From Trypanosoma brucei gambiense DAL972 (Eukaryota; Euglenozoa; Kinetoplastea; Trypanosomatida; Trypanosomatidae): a stretch of DNA of 64,000 bases. Location: assembly GCF_000210295.1 (NCBI RefSeq), contig NC_026740.1:751691-815690 (forward strand), read 5' to 3'. The notes beneath the pieces were generated by a model, which saw only the letters and a list, made by a program, of their open reading frames with translations, ran no database searches and was not told where the DNA came from. A program made the translations under genes and the position numbers. The number at the start of each line of letters is the position of its first letter. Position 1 is the first letter of the stretch. Positions 43,608-56,433 of the stretch are shown here, piece after piece.

Positions 43608-44834
43608 ATGTTTAGGAAACGTTACAGACCCCTTGACCCTGCGGAGGAACGCTCTGTGGGTGTCGAGCAGGCGCTTCATGTTGGTTTGCTGAGGGATGAA
43701 CAGTCGTATTGCTTCAGGTGGCCGGATGCCCCGCTTACGGCGATGCTGCGGCGGTCGGACGATTCCCTAGTTCTAGGCATGCAGAGTGGCTCCGGTTCCG
43801 GCACGCAGAACGCCGTTGTACTTCCTCCTGTACCAAGGTTGAGTGCCGTGTTAGCTGAACATGACAAAGCTGAATTGTTTAGTTCCCTCTCTACCAACAA
43901 TACAGCTATTTCGTTTTCAGCCGATTCCTCTTCAGCAAGTGGCATCGTGCTAAATCGAGGGAAGCGGCAGTTCTCGGCACCGGCGTCGACTTGTGTCGAC
44001 GATAGCGTGTTCTCTTTCAGTTCTTTCCAAATGAAAGAGTTGGAATCATCGGGTGCTTTAAAGGCTTTCTATGAAGCTCATGCATTCTCAACAGTTTCCG
44101 CTACGGGTGATGGATGTGACAAGGTGCTAAAGGTTCTGGCAAGACGGAGAATGGAGGAGGAAATAGTACGTTTGGAGTGGCGTGCATATTATGAAACGGA
44201 AAAGGTATCTCCCGCAATACAACGAATTTTGCTTCTAACAGTGGCGGTGCCCTTCCTTGATAACTTCGAAAGCAGCGTACTAGCCTCTACCGAAGGTGAG
44301 GCAAAGTGGCAGCGGATTATTTACGAACTATGGGTAAAATGGCGGATTGGATCCGTGAAGGCCGGAGAAGTAGCAACTGCATCTGATGGTACCCCGTGGG
44401 GGGCGCCATTGTTACCCGGCTCTTTTGTATCCTCCCTTTCAAGAGAGTACTTCACAACTGTGGGCCCGGACCGCAGTGGTGCACTTAGGGGAGTTAGGGC
44501 TAACGATGCTAAGGGTGCTGATGGCGAAGGCTGTCAAGTGCTCTCTTCGGCAGCAGTGGGACGCCGAGGTGCGTACGGATATCTTAGATGGCGCATTGAT
44601 CTCTACGAACCTCGACTGCGCGCGGTGCCTAAAGAGGGCGATGATGAGTATGGGTTGAGTAGTTCCACCAAACTTGTGGGGGCTGCCGAAGTGAATAATA
44701 TTGTTGAAGAAAAAGTTCCATCAGTCCTGTGTGATGTGAGGCTTGGTGGGCGTGTTGACCCTCTCGACGCGCTGGCATTAACCGACATCCGCAGCGATGT
44801 GGGGACTTGGAGACAGTGGCTTGCTCATGTGTGA
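43608..44834 (+). CDS. Hypothetical protein
   Basis: The frame opens at a GTG (43515); the first ATG is at 43608 (MFRKRYRPLDPAEE), giving 408 residues. Residues 60-130 are Ser/Gly-rich and probably disordered. Residues 170-260 look folded and helical (RMEEEIVRLEWRAYYE, then IQRILLLTVAVPFLDNFE and WQRIIYELWVKWRIG). The C-terminus has SYGYLRWR-like aromatic and basic clusters and an acidic end. I recognise no domain. Coding orientation and composition fit a real gene. Confidence 0.65.
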   Translation: MFRKRYRPLDPAEERSVGVEQALHVGLLRDEQSYCFRWPDAPLTAMLRRSDDSLVLGMQSGSGSGTQNAVVLPPVPRLSAVLAEHDKAELFSSLSTNNTAISFSADSSSASGIVLNRGKRQFSAPASTCVDDSVFSFSSFQMKELESSGALKAFYEAHAFSTVSATGDGCDKVLKVLARRRMEEEIVRLEWRAYYETEKVSPAIQRILLLTVAVPFLDNFESSVLASTEGEAKWQRIIYELWVKWRIGSVKAGEVATASDGTPWGAPLLPGSFVSSLSREYFTTVGPDRSGALRGVRANDAKGADGEGCQVLSSAAVGRRGAYGYLRWRIDLYEPRLRAVPKEGDDEYGLSSSTKLVGAAEVNNIVEEKVPSVLCDVRLGGRVDPLDALALTDIRSDVGTWRQWLAHV

Positions 44835-45360
44835 GTTGTGTGACCCTTTGTCGCCGAGGTAACTACTCATTTGTTAATGGCACGGTCGTCCTCGCGGGTT
44901 AATGTACGCATACCCTTCGATAAACGTTGGAGAAGCTGTGAAATACCTTCTGATGTATAGCTCATAAAGTGGCGTCTCATATGTCATCACAAAGTGGTGT
45001 TGTTATGTATGCGCTACACGCGGGGAAGGTAAAGAATGGAGGGGATGGCATGTACGATGCTAAACCGGGCTACGTCATTTTTGAGTTTTTTCCCCATACT
45101 TCACGCAGTTGGTGGGCACGCGACCAATGTTTTCGTTCGCAGAGCGGTTTCTCTTAGTTCTTCGAGTTCGCCACTTACTACTCTCAACGCTTATTTCATC
45201 CATTCCTTTGTTCCCTCTCAGCAAAGCGAAGGCTAGTGAGACCGACCAAAAGCGAAAACCTAACAAGAAACGGTAATATAGAACTGACACGGGTGGTAAA
45301 GTGCTGACATTGAGGAGTGAATAAAAAGTGGCCAAATCATATAGAGGCAAAGACAGCCAA
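44835..45360 (+). other. Intergenic region, no gene seen
   Basis: Mixed-composition spacer; two overlapping short frames at 44969-45236 have no likeness to known proteins. Confidence 0.4.
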
Positions 45361-45714
45361 ATGTCTAAAGCTCCTTCGCAACCAGCCAAGAAGTGGATGA
45401 GCGCTCGCACCCTTGCGAAGTCGGAGGATGCGACTAACCGTAAAAGTAATACGGCGGCCCCAGCGTCTCAACCGTCACAACAGCCGGCGTCGGTTATGCA
45501 TGAGCGACCTACGCCGCCTCCTCCGGCCCCAGTTCAACTGCCTCAATCCGTTTTCTTTGAGCGACAGGAAGCGGTCGATACGTTAAGTAACCTTTATCGC
45601 AATGCGCAGAGTGTTAAAAAGATCGAAACCGGTCCAGCTGCGTTTGAAGCACGGGATATCTCCAAGGTTCATGAGGAGTTAATGGATTGTCTCAGGCCGG
45701 CAGCGGCGGCATAG
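45361..45714 (+). CDS. Small proline-rich hypothetical protein
   Basis: The frame reaches back to a GTG (45328); the first ATG at 45361 gives 117 residues (MSKAPSQPAKKWMSARTL). Residues 25-60 are Ser/Gln/Pro-rich (APASQPSQQPAS, RPTPPPPAPVQLP). From about residue 64 a helix-rich part follows, FFERQEAVDTLSNLYRNAQ, then ISKVHEELMDCLRPAAAA. The layout is a flexible proline linker plus a C-terminal amphipathic pair, typical of adaptor peptides. I do not recognise the family. Confidence 0.6.
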   Translation: MSKAPSQPAKKWMSARTLAKSEDATNRKSNTAAPASQPSQQPASVMHERPTPPPPAPVQLPQSVFFERQEAVDTLSNLYRNAQSVKKIETGPAAFEARDISKVHEELMDCLRPAAAA

Positions 45715-46510
45715 CACGACCAGTGGCTGCACATGGGATGTTCTTGTCGTCCAGACGAGCTTTTCGTGGTGTTTTCACTATTGTGACCGGGTTTGATGCT
45801 CCACCTTAAGAGGAATAAAAGAGAAGATGAGGAAAAGAAAGTGTACAGGAAATGAGTCATGAGGATTTTGGGGGAAGGTAGAAGAGAGAGCACACATTAG
45901 GTGTTGTAATGAAACCTACTCCTATTGTTCCCCACGTCGCTTCAACTTTCTGTAGCCATCACTATTTTTCGGTGAAGCCTTGCTAGTGAGGGACTATCTG
46001 AACTGTTTGTAGTGCTTATTGTAGTGTCTTCTTCGTGACTCTCACTCTGTCCCCTCTATTTTTTTTCATTCTTTTCGTTGCGTGTTTAACGTTTTCCTTA
46101 TTATAGCTTGCTGGTGGCTCAGGGTGCAGAGTAGAAAGAAAAAGACTTTGGCGTTAACCATCAGGCGGTCCACTCCATCGCGAGAGTGCATATACTTGAG
46201 GGTACAAGACTCACTCACTTGTTCGACAGTGGCTCGTGGTAAGGTTCGTTTCGAGCGAACTGATCTTAAGAAAGGGAGATAAGTTTGTTTGAAACACTGC
46301 TCTTTGTCCAGGCAAAAAGTTAGAGGGGGTGTCGGAGCCTTTGGACGGTGGCAGGTACCAAACCAGCTGCGGAGTTTGTGGTGCGCTGTTGAAAGGGCTG
46401 AAAAAAAAAAAGTGGTGGATTGAGCTCCAACTCGTGGGGTTTACATGTTATGTTTTCCAGAACAATGCTTCTTTTTTTTTTTTTGCTTTTGTGCCGCATG
46501 TGGTTGCTTT

Positions 46511-46545
<35 letters not shown>

Positions 46546-46631
46546 CAGTTTGGAACTGAAAATTATATGACAATGAAGTTTTTAACCCACTTTTTTGTAA
46601 AAATAAAAAAAGGAAGAAAAACGTGGAGCGA
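45715..46631 (+). other. Intergenic region with TA repeat
   Basis: No gene seen. It contains T11 at about 46471-46483 and a (TA)n run at 46514-46542, about 90 bp before the next start codon. Confidence 0.5.
46514..46542. repeat. (TA)n microsatellite
   Basis: About 14 TA dinucleotides in the splice-acceptor region of the IQUB-like gene. Confidence 0.9.
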
Positions 46632-48737
46632 ATGGACGGGGATGATGGTATGCCGCCGTCAGAACATTCTGGGACGCCGTTTTCGCAGTTTGAAGAGGAC
46701 CAAGAACAGGGGGACCTCCTACGGGAAGAGATACCGGAGGAGGCAGGGGAATCGGAGTTGCCCGAAGGTGACGATCAGACAGACATTGCCTTGCTGCCGA
46801 ATGACTCGGAATATGCCGCTAACACCAGTGAGCTGGAAGGCTTCGGAACTGAGGTAAGGACTACCGATATGGAGCTGGAGGATTCGGTTGATCCTGAGCT
46901 TGACATGGTCGGGGCGGAGGTTGCTCCGGTCACGAAACCAAGTGAATCTGTCGAGGAGCTTCCACTTACGGCGCAGCCTGTGGACACTGAATTGGCGGAT
47001 GTGATGCCGGAACGTGAACAGCCCTCTTATGGTGTACAGACCCAACTGGATGTTGAGGACATTACAGAGGAGTCTTCACAACAACCGACAGCCGAGAGTT
47101 CAGAAGTAGAAACACACCAGTTGTCTCCAAATGAATATATAGTGTCCGCTGATATTGAAGTCAGTGTTTTCGTTACAGTGCAGCCAATGGGGTTTCAAGT
47201 CACCGTGAAAGCACCTGGGGGGAGTAGAGGCGATGTTTATTCAGGATTTTTGTATGAGTGCATTGCCTCGCGGTTTGGTGTACATCCGGAGTCATTGCGG
47301 CTTCGATGGCGTGGAGAACGACTTCGGTTTGGTGTTACAGTTCCTTATGAAGCAGGTCCAGGTCCGCGGGAGGGGCGGCTATGGATTGATGCCTTCTTCA
47401 ATGAAGGGATGATACCAGAACACCTAATGTCGATTGAGAAGGACAACCACTACGTGCGTTGTGTAACGGTGCGTGCGCGTTTGGAGCAAATCGGACCTTC
47501 AGACCTCATTTCTGCCCGTCGTCGCGGTTTAACTTTTGACGAGGCCATTAATGAGGTGCGGGAAAGTACTAAGCCTCAAAACTATATGACCATATCTATT
47601 GTGCATGACCCAATGGGGATTCGGCTGCCTTTCCTGGGTGGTTATCGCCTAAAGAAGGATCATTCCCGAATATTTCGTCATGCTGCCACACAACTTTCTT
47701 CTCCTGGGGACACAACTTTGGCTGATTTGCAGTATGGCCCTATTGTACGGAATAGGGTGTCAAGAAAAACTCAGACTTACGGGGTCTCCCGAAGTACTCA
47801 GACGCTTCGAGAGGGCCGAACACAGACGGCGCGGCCGGATTACGAGGTAGACGAGAAATTTGACGAGGCGATAACAGCAAAACCTTACTTCTCCTCCCAA
47901 GAGCTTCTCGCTTTACAGTCGACAATGATTGTTGTGATACAGAAAATGTACCGGAAGTGGAAGGCGCGAAGGGTCTTCCGCGAGGTTGCTGCCTTGCGTC
48001 AGGACTTCCTAAACAAGGCTGCACAGCAGGCTGCCGAAGAAGAAGCCGAGAAACGCCGCCGTGAGGAGTTTGAACTAAGGCGAAGAGCGGTTCCCCGGAC
48101 GGCGGATGATTTCAAGACACTCCGGAAAGAATTAGAGGCGTGGCGCGCGGCCGAAGCGGTGCGTATTTTGGCTGATACTAGTCTTAGCGAGGCGCAGAAA
48201 CGCACCGCGCTCACCCATCTCACGAACAAGGAAGTCAAACTACTCAGAGAGCTGGAGACACTTCGCGGCACCGTGCTCAACAACCGGCGCATGCACCGTT
48301 TCGAAACTATCTTACAAGCGATGACGTGTGCCAAGGATTGTGGGCCCGTGTCTGTCACCACCCAGGCTGCTGAGCGGGCATGCGAACTGCGTCAACTCTA
48401 CGCTTCTTTCACTGAACCACCAAAAACGGTCGAGGGGCGTCTTGATATCCTTCTTCACGTTAAATGGACCGTGAAGGAGTTCGATGTGCCCCTTACTCGC
48501 CAGATAGTAGAACTTATTGACCGTGAAGCCGATCTCCTGCAAAGGGGTCGCACTATGTGCTCACTAAAAGGGCTTCATACACGTCTAGAGAATTTATTGA
48601 AGCGTTTCATTGCCACCCCAGAATATAACCCCGCCGTCGAGGAGGTGGTAAGAGGTCCAAAATTTGGTGTCGTCGACGGCCTCGACGCTCCGAAAATTTC
48701 GTCCTCTCGACGTTTGAAGCCGTCAAACGTGCTGTGA
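46632..48737 (+). CDS. IQUB-like protein (IQ motif and ubiquitin-like domain)
   Basis: The frame begins at a GTG three codons earlier; the ATG at 46632 gives 701 residues. The first 150 are acidic (E/D/S-rich). Residues about 165-245 fit the ubiquitin-like part (IEVSVFVTVQPMGFQVTV onward). Residues 330-410 carry the IQUB landmarks LPFLGGYRLKK and repeated TQT motifs (RKTQTYGVS, STQTLREGRTQT). An IQ motif follows: MIVVIQKMYRKWKARRVF. A helical charged segment ends with PRTADDFKTLRKELEAWR, like the family's NEDFE-LWR block. IQUB/FAP253 anchors radial spoke RS1 in motile cilia, so a flagellar axonemal role is expected. Confidence 0.78.
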   Translation: MDGDDGMPPSEHSGTPFSQFEEDQEQGDLLREEIPEEAGESELPEGDDQTDIALLPNDSEYAANTSELEGFGTEVRTTDMELEDSVDPELDMVGAEVAPVTKPSESVEELPLTAQPVDTELADVMPEREQPSYGVQTQLDVEDITEESSQQPTAESSEVETHQLSPNEYIVSADIEVSVFVTVQPMGFQVTVKAPGGSRGDVYSGFLYECIASRFGVHPESLRLRWRGERLRFGVTVPYEAGPGPREGRLWIDAFFNEGMIPEHLMSIEKDNHYVRCVTVRARLEQIGPSDLISARRRGLTFDEAINEVRESTKPQNYMTISIVHDPMGIRLPFLGGYRLKKDHSRIFRHAATQLSSPGDTTLADLQYGPIVRNRVSRKTQTYGVSRSTQTLREGRTQTARPDYEVDEKFDEAITAKPYFSSQELLALQSTMIVVIQKMYRKWKARRVFREVAALRQDFLNKAAQQAAEEEAEKRRREEFELRRRAVPRTADDFKTLRKELEAWRAAEAVRILADTSLSEAQKRTALTHLTNKEVKLLRELETLRGTVLNNRRMHRFETILQAMTCAKDCGPVSVTTQAAERACELRQLYASFTEPPKTVEGRLDILLHVKWTVKEFDVPLTRQIVELIDREADLLQRGRTMCSLKGLHTRLENLLKRFIATPEYNPAVEEVVRGPKFGVVDGLDAPKISSSRRLKPSNVL

Positions 48738-49254
48738 TTGGTGAAGTATTGATGTTGGTAGGATTTTACAGGAGTATGGAAATACACATTGTGGACGAAG
48801 AGAGGGTAGAATGGAGTGTTTGCAATCTTCTCTACTTGCACAGTGCACATTACTGGTGTGAGTGAGAAATCATGCTTCCTTTCTGCGGAAATGGATGTTG
48901 TTGGGCGTCTTTACTCTTCCCTTATTAGACAGATATGTAAACAAAGATGTTATGTACATTTTACCATTTTTTTTTTTTTTGGAAGGAGCAAACGGTGCAA
49001 CTTGGTCGGATTCTTCTCTCTAAGTGGAGCCGGCTTCCCCTATCTTCTTTGTTCCATGCTTTCCGTCGTCGTACCACTAAAGCTCAGATATTCCCTCATT
49101 TACAATAGGTGAACACACTTCTTCGTCCGGCGGTGACTCTTTCCGGTGCGAGGGGACTAAGGGAGAAATCTACAGCTGGGCTCTTGATAATAAAACAACT
49201 TGTCAGACCTGCCAGGATAGCAATAGCGGCCCACTTACGGTTTTAGGCGTGTGA
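48738..49254 (+). other. Intergenic region, no gene seen
   Basis: Contains a T14 run at about 48967-48980 in the middle, a likely pyrimidine tract for trans-splicing of the Prp18-like gene. Confidence 0.45.
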
Positions 49255-50547
49255 ATGAGTTTTGATGGCCTTCGGGGACGCTTGAAGAAAAAAACGTCAG
49301 CCCCTACAACAGACGGATTAGGGGTCTCGGGGAACTCAATAGATCTTTCAGATTCCGTCTACGCGGCAGCCGTGCAAGAGGCTTGTACCAACCACCGAAG
49401 TCGTAAACGGCAGCGCTCTCCGATTAGTGATGTGCTAACAGAACAACTGGTTCGGGAAGGTAATGCGGGAGGAACAACCTCCACCCCTGCCGTAGCTGAG
49501 GTTTCTATCACTCCGGCCGCACGTCCAAGACATCTCACGGAGGAAGAATTTCTCAAAAGATGTGTGGTGTCTGAAAAGGCGTTGGGAAGGTGTGTTGAAA
49601 GGATGTCTCGCGCGCTGGTGGAACCAGCCGTTTTCGGCAGTCTGGAGATAAGGGACAAAGACATCGCTGGCGACGACGTTGTCTTGTTGGGGTCTCGTGT
49701 GAGTGCGTTGCCTCTCCCACTCTGTCGTTTCCTTGTCCAGAGGCTGCAGTGCGTGTCTACTTCTTCAGTTGTTTCAGATGCGGCATACCAGGAAGAGGAG
49801 TACAACTTGTTGTTTGCACTTGGAGAGGTGGAGGCATGTCAACGGCAGGCGTGCGTGTCCATCCCCGAACAACTTGAAGGACTTATCGCAGTGCTACAAA
49901 CTTACTGGCTTGCGCTATGCCTATATTGGCGAGCTGCTCTCTGTGGTTCCCTATCAGGAAACCCCTCTCACCAGGGCGGTTGGTCGTATGACGTCTATTT
50001 GCTCCAACATCACGCTTTGCCTGATACGGTGCGAAACACGCATGGGAGGCAGGTGGCCCTTGGGCTGGAAGCGTGGCGGAAGGCAACCCGTGTCCGGCAG
50101 GATGCCTTTGACTTTCTGGCACTGGTGCTGCATGACATGTTAGTTCTTACGCGTCGCCTGTGGAGGGGAGGAGTTTCAGGGGTTAGTGATGAGGAGTCGT
50201 GCGCGATTCCCGTGGATATGGCGAAGAATCTCTTTCTGCTGCAAAAGCTCCTGCGTAGTCGTGATTTTCCAGGTTGCCGACAGCTGTATGTCGACCTTAC
50301 TCTGGGAACAGCGAATTGGAAGCTGGGTCTATTTTCAGGTGGAGAAGTGCACATGCGGCGTTCGATGGAACGCATTGAGCGCCGACGCATTGCCCATTTG
50401 CTCCACAACGAGAACGCACTACGGCTTTTGCATGCGGTGCGCGAGTTAATGGACTTCGTGCAGCAGCACGAGGCAGTGTTACAGGACTGTTTTTTTTTTA
50501 CCTTCAATTCTGATGAAAATGGGCCGAACAAGGAAACAGCGGGATAA
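49255..50547 (+). CDS. PRP18: Prp18-like pre-mRNA splicing factor
   Basis: 430 residues. The C-terminal 120 match the Prp18 domain order: AKNLFLLQKLLRSRDFPGCR, LYVDLTLGTANWKLGLF, EVHMRRSMERIERRRIAHLL and HNENALRLLHAVRELM, which correspond to Prp18's YLQMAIGNAPWPIGV, HARTGREKI, AHVLNDE and IQALKRLM segments. Residue 95 onward (LTEEEFLKRC) resembles the SFM-type N-terminal block. The basic segment RSRKRQRSP is a likely nuclear signal. Prp18 acts in the second step of splicing with Slu7; in trypanosomes splicing is mainly trans. Identity is low, so the call depends on the ordered motifs rather than an overall score. Confidence 0.72.
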   Translation: MSFDGLRGRLKKKTSAPTTDGLGVSGNSIDLSDSVYAAAVQEACTNHRSRKRQRSPISDVLTEQLVREGNAGGTTSTPAVAEVSITPAARPRHLTEEEFLKRCVVSEKALGRCVERMSRALVEPAVFGSLEIRDKDIAGDDVVLLGSRVSALPLPLCRFLVQRLQCVSTSSVVSDAAYQEEEYNLLFALGEVEACQRQACVSIPEQLEGLIAVLQTYWLALCLYWRAALCGSLSGNPSHQGGWSYDVYLLQHHALPDTVRNTHGRQVALGLEAWRKATRVRQDAFDFLALVLHDMLVLTRRLWRGGVSGVSDEESCAIPVDMAKNLFLLQKLLRSRDFPGCRQLYVDLTLGTANWKLGLFSGGEVHMRRSMERIERRRIAHLLHNENALRLLHAVRELMDFVQQHEAVLQDCFFFTFNSDENGPNKETAG

Positions 50548-50757
50548 CTACTAGCAGTCAGTTGCCACCTTCCTGCTGGTACTGCCAAATAAACATTTCT
50601 TTTTATTCCCTTTTATATTCTTGCTTCCCCCTTGCGATGTCTATGTTATCGTGTCGCCGCCTCTTTAACTTGACCCTTCTTCACTTCCGTTAAGATTTCC
50701 TCACTGCGACCGTGGTCCTGACCACCGCAACAAAATCAATTTAAAGGGTTTGAGAGG

Positions 50758-51798
50758 ATGCGCGACTCGGGTGTGGCAACCGCCACCACTTATGTGGCAC
50801 CTGTTGGGGGCCATGTGCATCCCAGTCTACAACGGTACATGCCCGGGCAACTTCCAAAGCGGATGAAACGGCTGTGTACCGGAGAAACAAACTTAAAAGT
50901 CCACAACCGAATGCACATGGATTCAATTCGAACTGAGATAGCGCCTATTTTACCGTCTTCAGAACACCTGCGACAAACCCTGCTGCCCTCTATCACGGTA
51001 CAGAGGGCCGCTGGAAGAAGCAATGTAACGCCACGCGCTGGCCCGAAGGAAAAGCAACCTTCAGGCGTGAATGAGTCTTCGGAGGCCAACAACAAGAAAA
51101 ACGAGGCGGTTATGGGCGTCTGGTGTAGACTTCCCCACGAGGACGAGGTTGTGGTAAGATCACTCGTTGAGTCCAATAACAAGGGGAAGCACAATTCATT
51201 TTCCAACGAAGCATTTTACTTCGGCAGCCACCATACAGGGGGTGCGGGCCAACTTGAATACGCTCATCATAACATGACGCACAACAACAACCACTCCGTC
51301 TCAGCATGGAAACAGCGGCAGCACTACCATCCGGATATTTGGCACACTAGAGCCCAACAACATCCACCACCAAAAAAAGAAACGAACACCACAGAAGAAA
51401 TGCAAAAACATTCATTCCACGGCACACAAAACGATGAAATACACGGTGAAAGCACGCACTCTATACCCCCAAAAGAAAAATGTGGAAACGTCGAAAAAGA
51501 TACGACAGAAAAGGCGATGGATTACAATGCTGCCAAAAATAAAAAATATGAAAACCTTAGCTGGATACAAAAAAGTACAACATTCGACACTAGCAAAATG
51601 ACAGCGCCGAAGCTACGTTTCGAGCTAACTGATTACCACAACACAATGCCAATAACACAAACAGCGCCATCTACATCTCAATACATCGAAGAAAGAAGAA
51701 GATTCGAAACAATAAACGGTAAACCACTTACAACAGACAACGACAAAAAGAGCATCAAATACGCTCGAAGAAGATACGACACCACCACCAAGCATTAA
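50758..51798 (+). CDS. His/Asn/Lys-rich hypothetical protein
   Basis: 346 residues from a true ATG. The first 130 have ordinary composition (VGGHVHPSLQRYMPGQLPKR, EEDEVVVRSLV-like). Residues 165-230 are rich in His, Asn and Gln (EYAHHNMTHNNNHS, QRQHYHPDIWHTRAQQH), and the last 120 are Lys/Thr-rich and nearly free of non-polar clusters. The coding strand turns A/C-rich and T-poor from about 51.25 kb. Probably mostly disordered; I see no fold or family. It is the last gene before the H2A array. Confidence 0.62.
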   Translation: MRDSGVATATTYVAPVGGHVHPSLQRYMPGQLPKRMKRLCTGETNLKVHNRMHMDSIRTEIAPILPSSEHLRQTLLPSITVQRAAGRSNVTPRAGPKEKQPSGVNESSEANNKKNEAVMGVWCRLPHEDEVVVRSLVESNNKGKHNSFSNEAFYFGSHHTGGAGQLEYAHHNMTHNNNHSVSAWKQRQHYHPDIWHTRAQQHPPPKKETNTTEEMQKHSFHGTQNDEIHGESTHSIPPKEKCGNVEKDTTEKAMDYNAAKNKKYENLSWIQKSTTFDTSKMTAPKLRFELTDYHNTMPITQTAPSTSQYIEERRRFETINGKPLTTDNDKKSIKYARRRYDTTTKH

Positions 51799-51898
51799 TC
51801 AACCATCAAAAAGAAGGGAAAATAAATCAGAAATGTACAAATTACTACTCTAGAAAAAAAAAAGAAACAAAAGTAATTACAAAAAAAATTAAAAATAA

Positions 51899-52462
<564 letters not shown>

Positions 52463-52797
52463 ATAGAGTAACTCACAGTCGGTCTGGTGAATATCCCGCG
52501 ACCTGGAAATAGTTAGATGCCTATGCGGATCCCTCACTGCATTCCTTACGGGATTGTTGCGAGTGAGCCCGCAAACTGTTTACTTCACTCCCTTTTTTTT
52601 TCTTTTTTTTTCTTGTTTGTATGTGTTGTTGGCACTTTTGTCCACAAATCACATTCACCATTTTCTCAATAATTGTTGTGTGGCTCGGTTGTATTTATCG
52701 ACAATGTGTGCCTCCATTTGTGTGAGGTGGTGCGGACTTGCCGTGTGCACACACAATGTGGTTGTTGTGCATGTGCACGTGTCTGTGCTTCCTTTAG

Positions 52798-53373
<576 letters not shown>

Positions 53374-53708
53374 ATAGAGTAACTCACAGTCGGTCTGGTG
53401 AATATCCCGCGACCTGGAAATAGTTAGATGCCTATGCGGATCCCTCACTGCATTCCTTACGGGATTGTTGCGAGTGAGCCCGCAAACTGTTTACTTCACT
53501 CCCTTTTTTTTTCTTTTTTTTTCTTGTTTGTATGTGTTGTTGGCACTTTTGTCCACAAATCACATTCACCATTTTCTCAATAATTGTTGTGTGGCTCGGT
53601 TGTATTTATCGACAATGTGTGCCTCCATTTGTGTGAGGTGGTGCGGACTTGCCGTGTGCACACACAATGTGGTTGTTGTGCATGTGCACGTGTCTGTGCT
53701 TCCTTTAG

Positions 53709-54284
<576 letters not shown>

Positions 54285-54619
54285 ATAGAGTAACTCACAG
54301 TCGGTCTGGTGAATATCCCGCGACCTGGAAATAGTTAGATGCCTATGCGGATCCCTCACTGCATTCCTTACGGGATTGTTGCGAGTGAGCCCGCAAACTG
54401 TTTACTTCACTCCCTTTTTTTTTCTTTTTTTTTCTTGTTTGTATGTGTTGTTGGCACTTTTGTCCACAAATCACATTCACCATTTTCTCAATAATTGTTG
54501 TGTGGCTCGGTTGTATTTATCGACAATGTGTGCTTCCATTTGTGTGAGGTGGTGCGGACTTGCCGTGTGCACACACAATGTGGTTGTTGTGCATGTGCAC
54601 GTGTCTGTGCTTCCTTTAG

Positions 54620-55195
<576 letters not shown>

Positions 55196-55520
55196 ATAGA
55201 GTAACTCACAGTCGGTCTGGTGAATATCCCGCGACCTGGAAATAGTTAGATGCCTATGCGGATCCCTCACTGCATTCCTTACGGGATTGTTGCGAGTGAG
55301 CCCGCAAACTGTTTACTTCACTCCCTTTTTTTTTCTTGTTTGTATGTGTTGTTGGCACTTTTGTCCACAAATCACATTCACCATTTTCTCAATAATTGTT
55401 GTGTGGCTCGGTTGTATTTATCGACAATGTGTGCTTCCATTTGTGTGAGGTGGTGCGGACTTGCCGTGTGCACACACAATGTGGTTGTTGTGCATGTGCA
55501 CGTGTCTGTGCTTCCTTTAG

Positions 55521-56096
<576 letters not shown>

Positions 56097-56399
56097 ATAG
56101 AGTAACTCACAGTCGGTCTGGTGAATATCCCGCGACCTGGAAATAGTTAGATGCCTATGCGGATCCCTCACTGCATTCCTTACGGGATTGTTGCGAGTGA
56201 GCCCGCAAACTGTTTACTTCACTCCCTTTTTTTTTCTTTTTTTTTCTTGTTTGTATGTGTTGTTGGCACTTTTGTCCACAAATCACATTCACCATTTTCT
56301 CAATAATTGTTGTGTGGCTCGGTTGTATTTATCGACAATGTGTGCCTCCATTTGTGTGAGGTGGTGCGGACTTGCCGTGTGCGGACAAATATATTTTTT

Positions 56400-56433
56400 A
56401 TTATCTTTTCCTTTTTTTCTTATTTTTTAGGTC
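56400..56433 (+). promoter_or_regulatory. Predicted trans-splice acceptor 3 nt before the BCS1-like ATG
   Basis: A T-rich tract at 56402-56428 ends in TTTTTTAG (AG at 56429-56430), followed by GTC and the ATG at 56434. Use of this AG would leave a 5' leader of only three bases plus the spliced leader. Confidence 0.55.
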
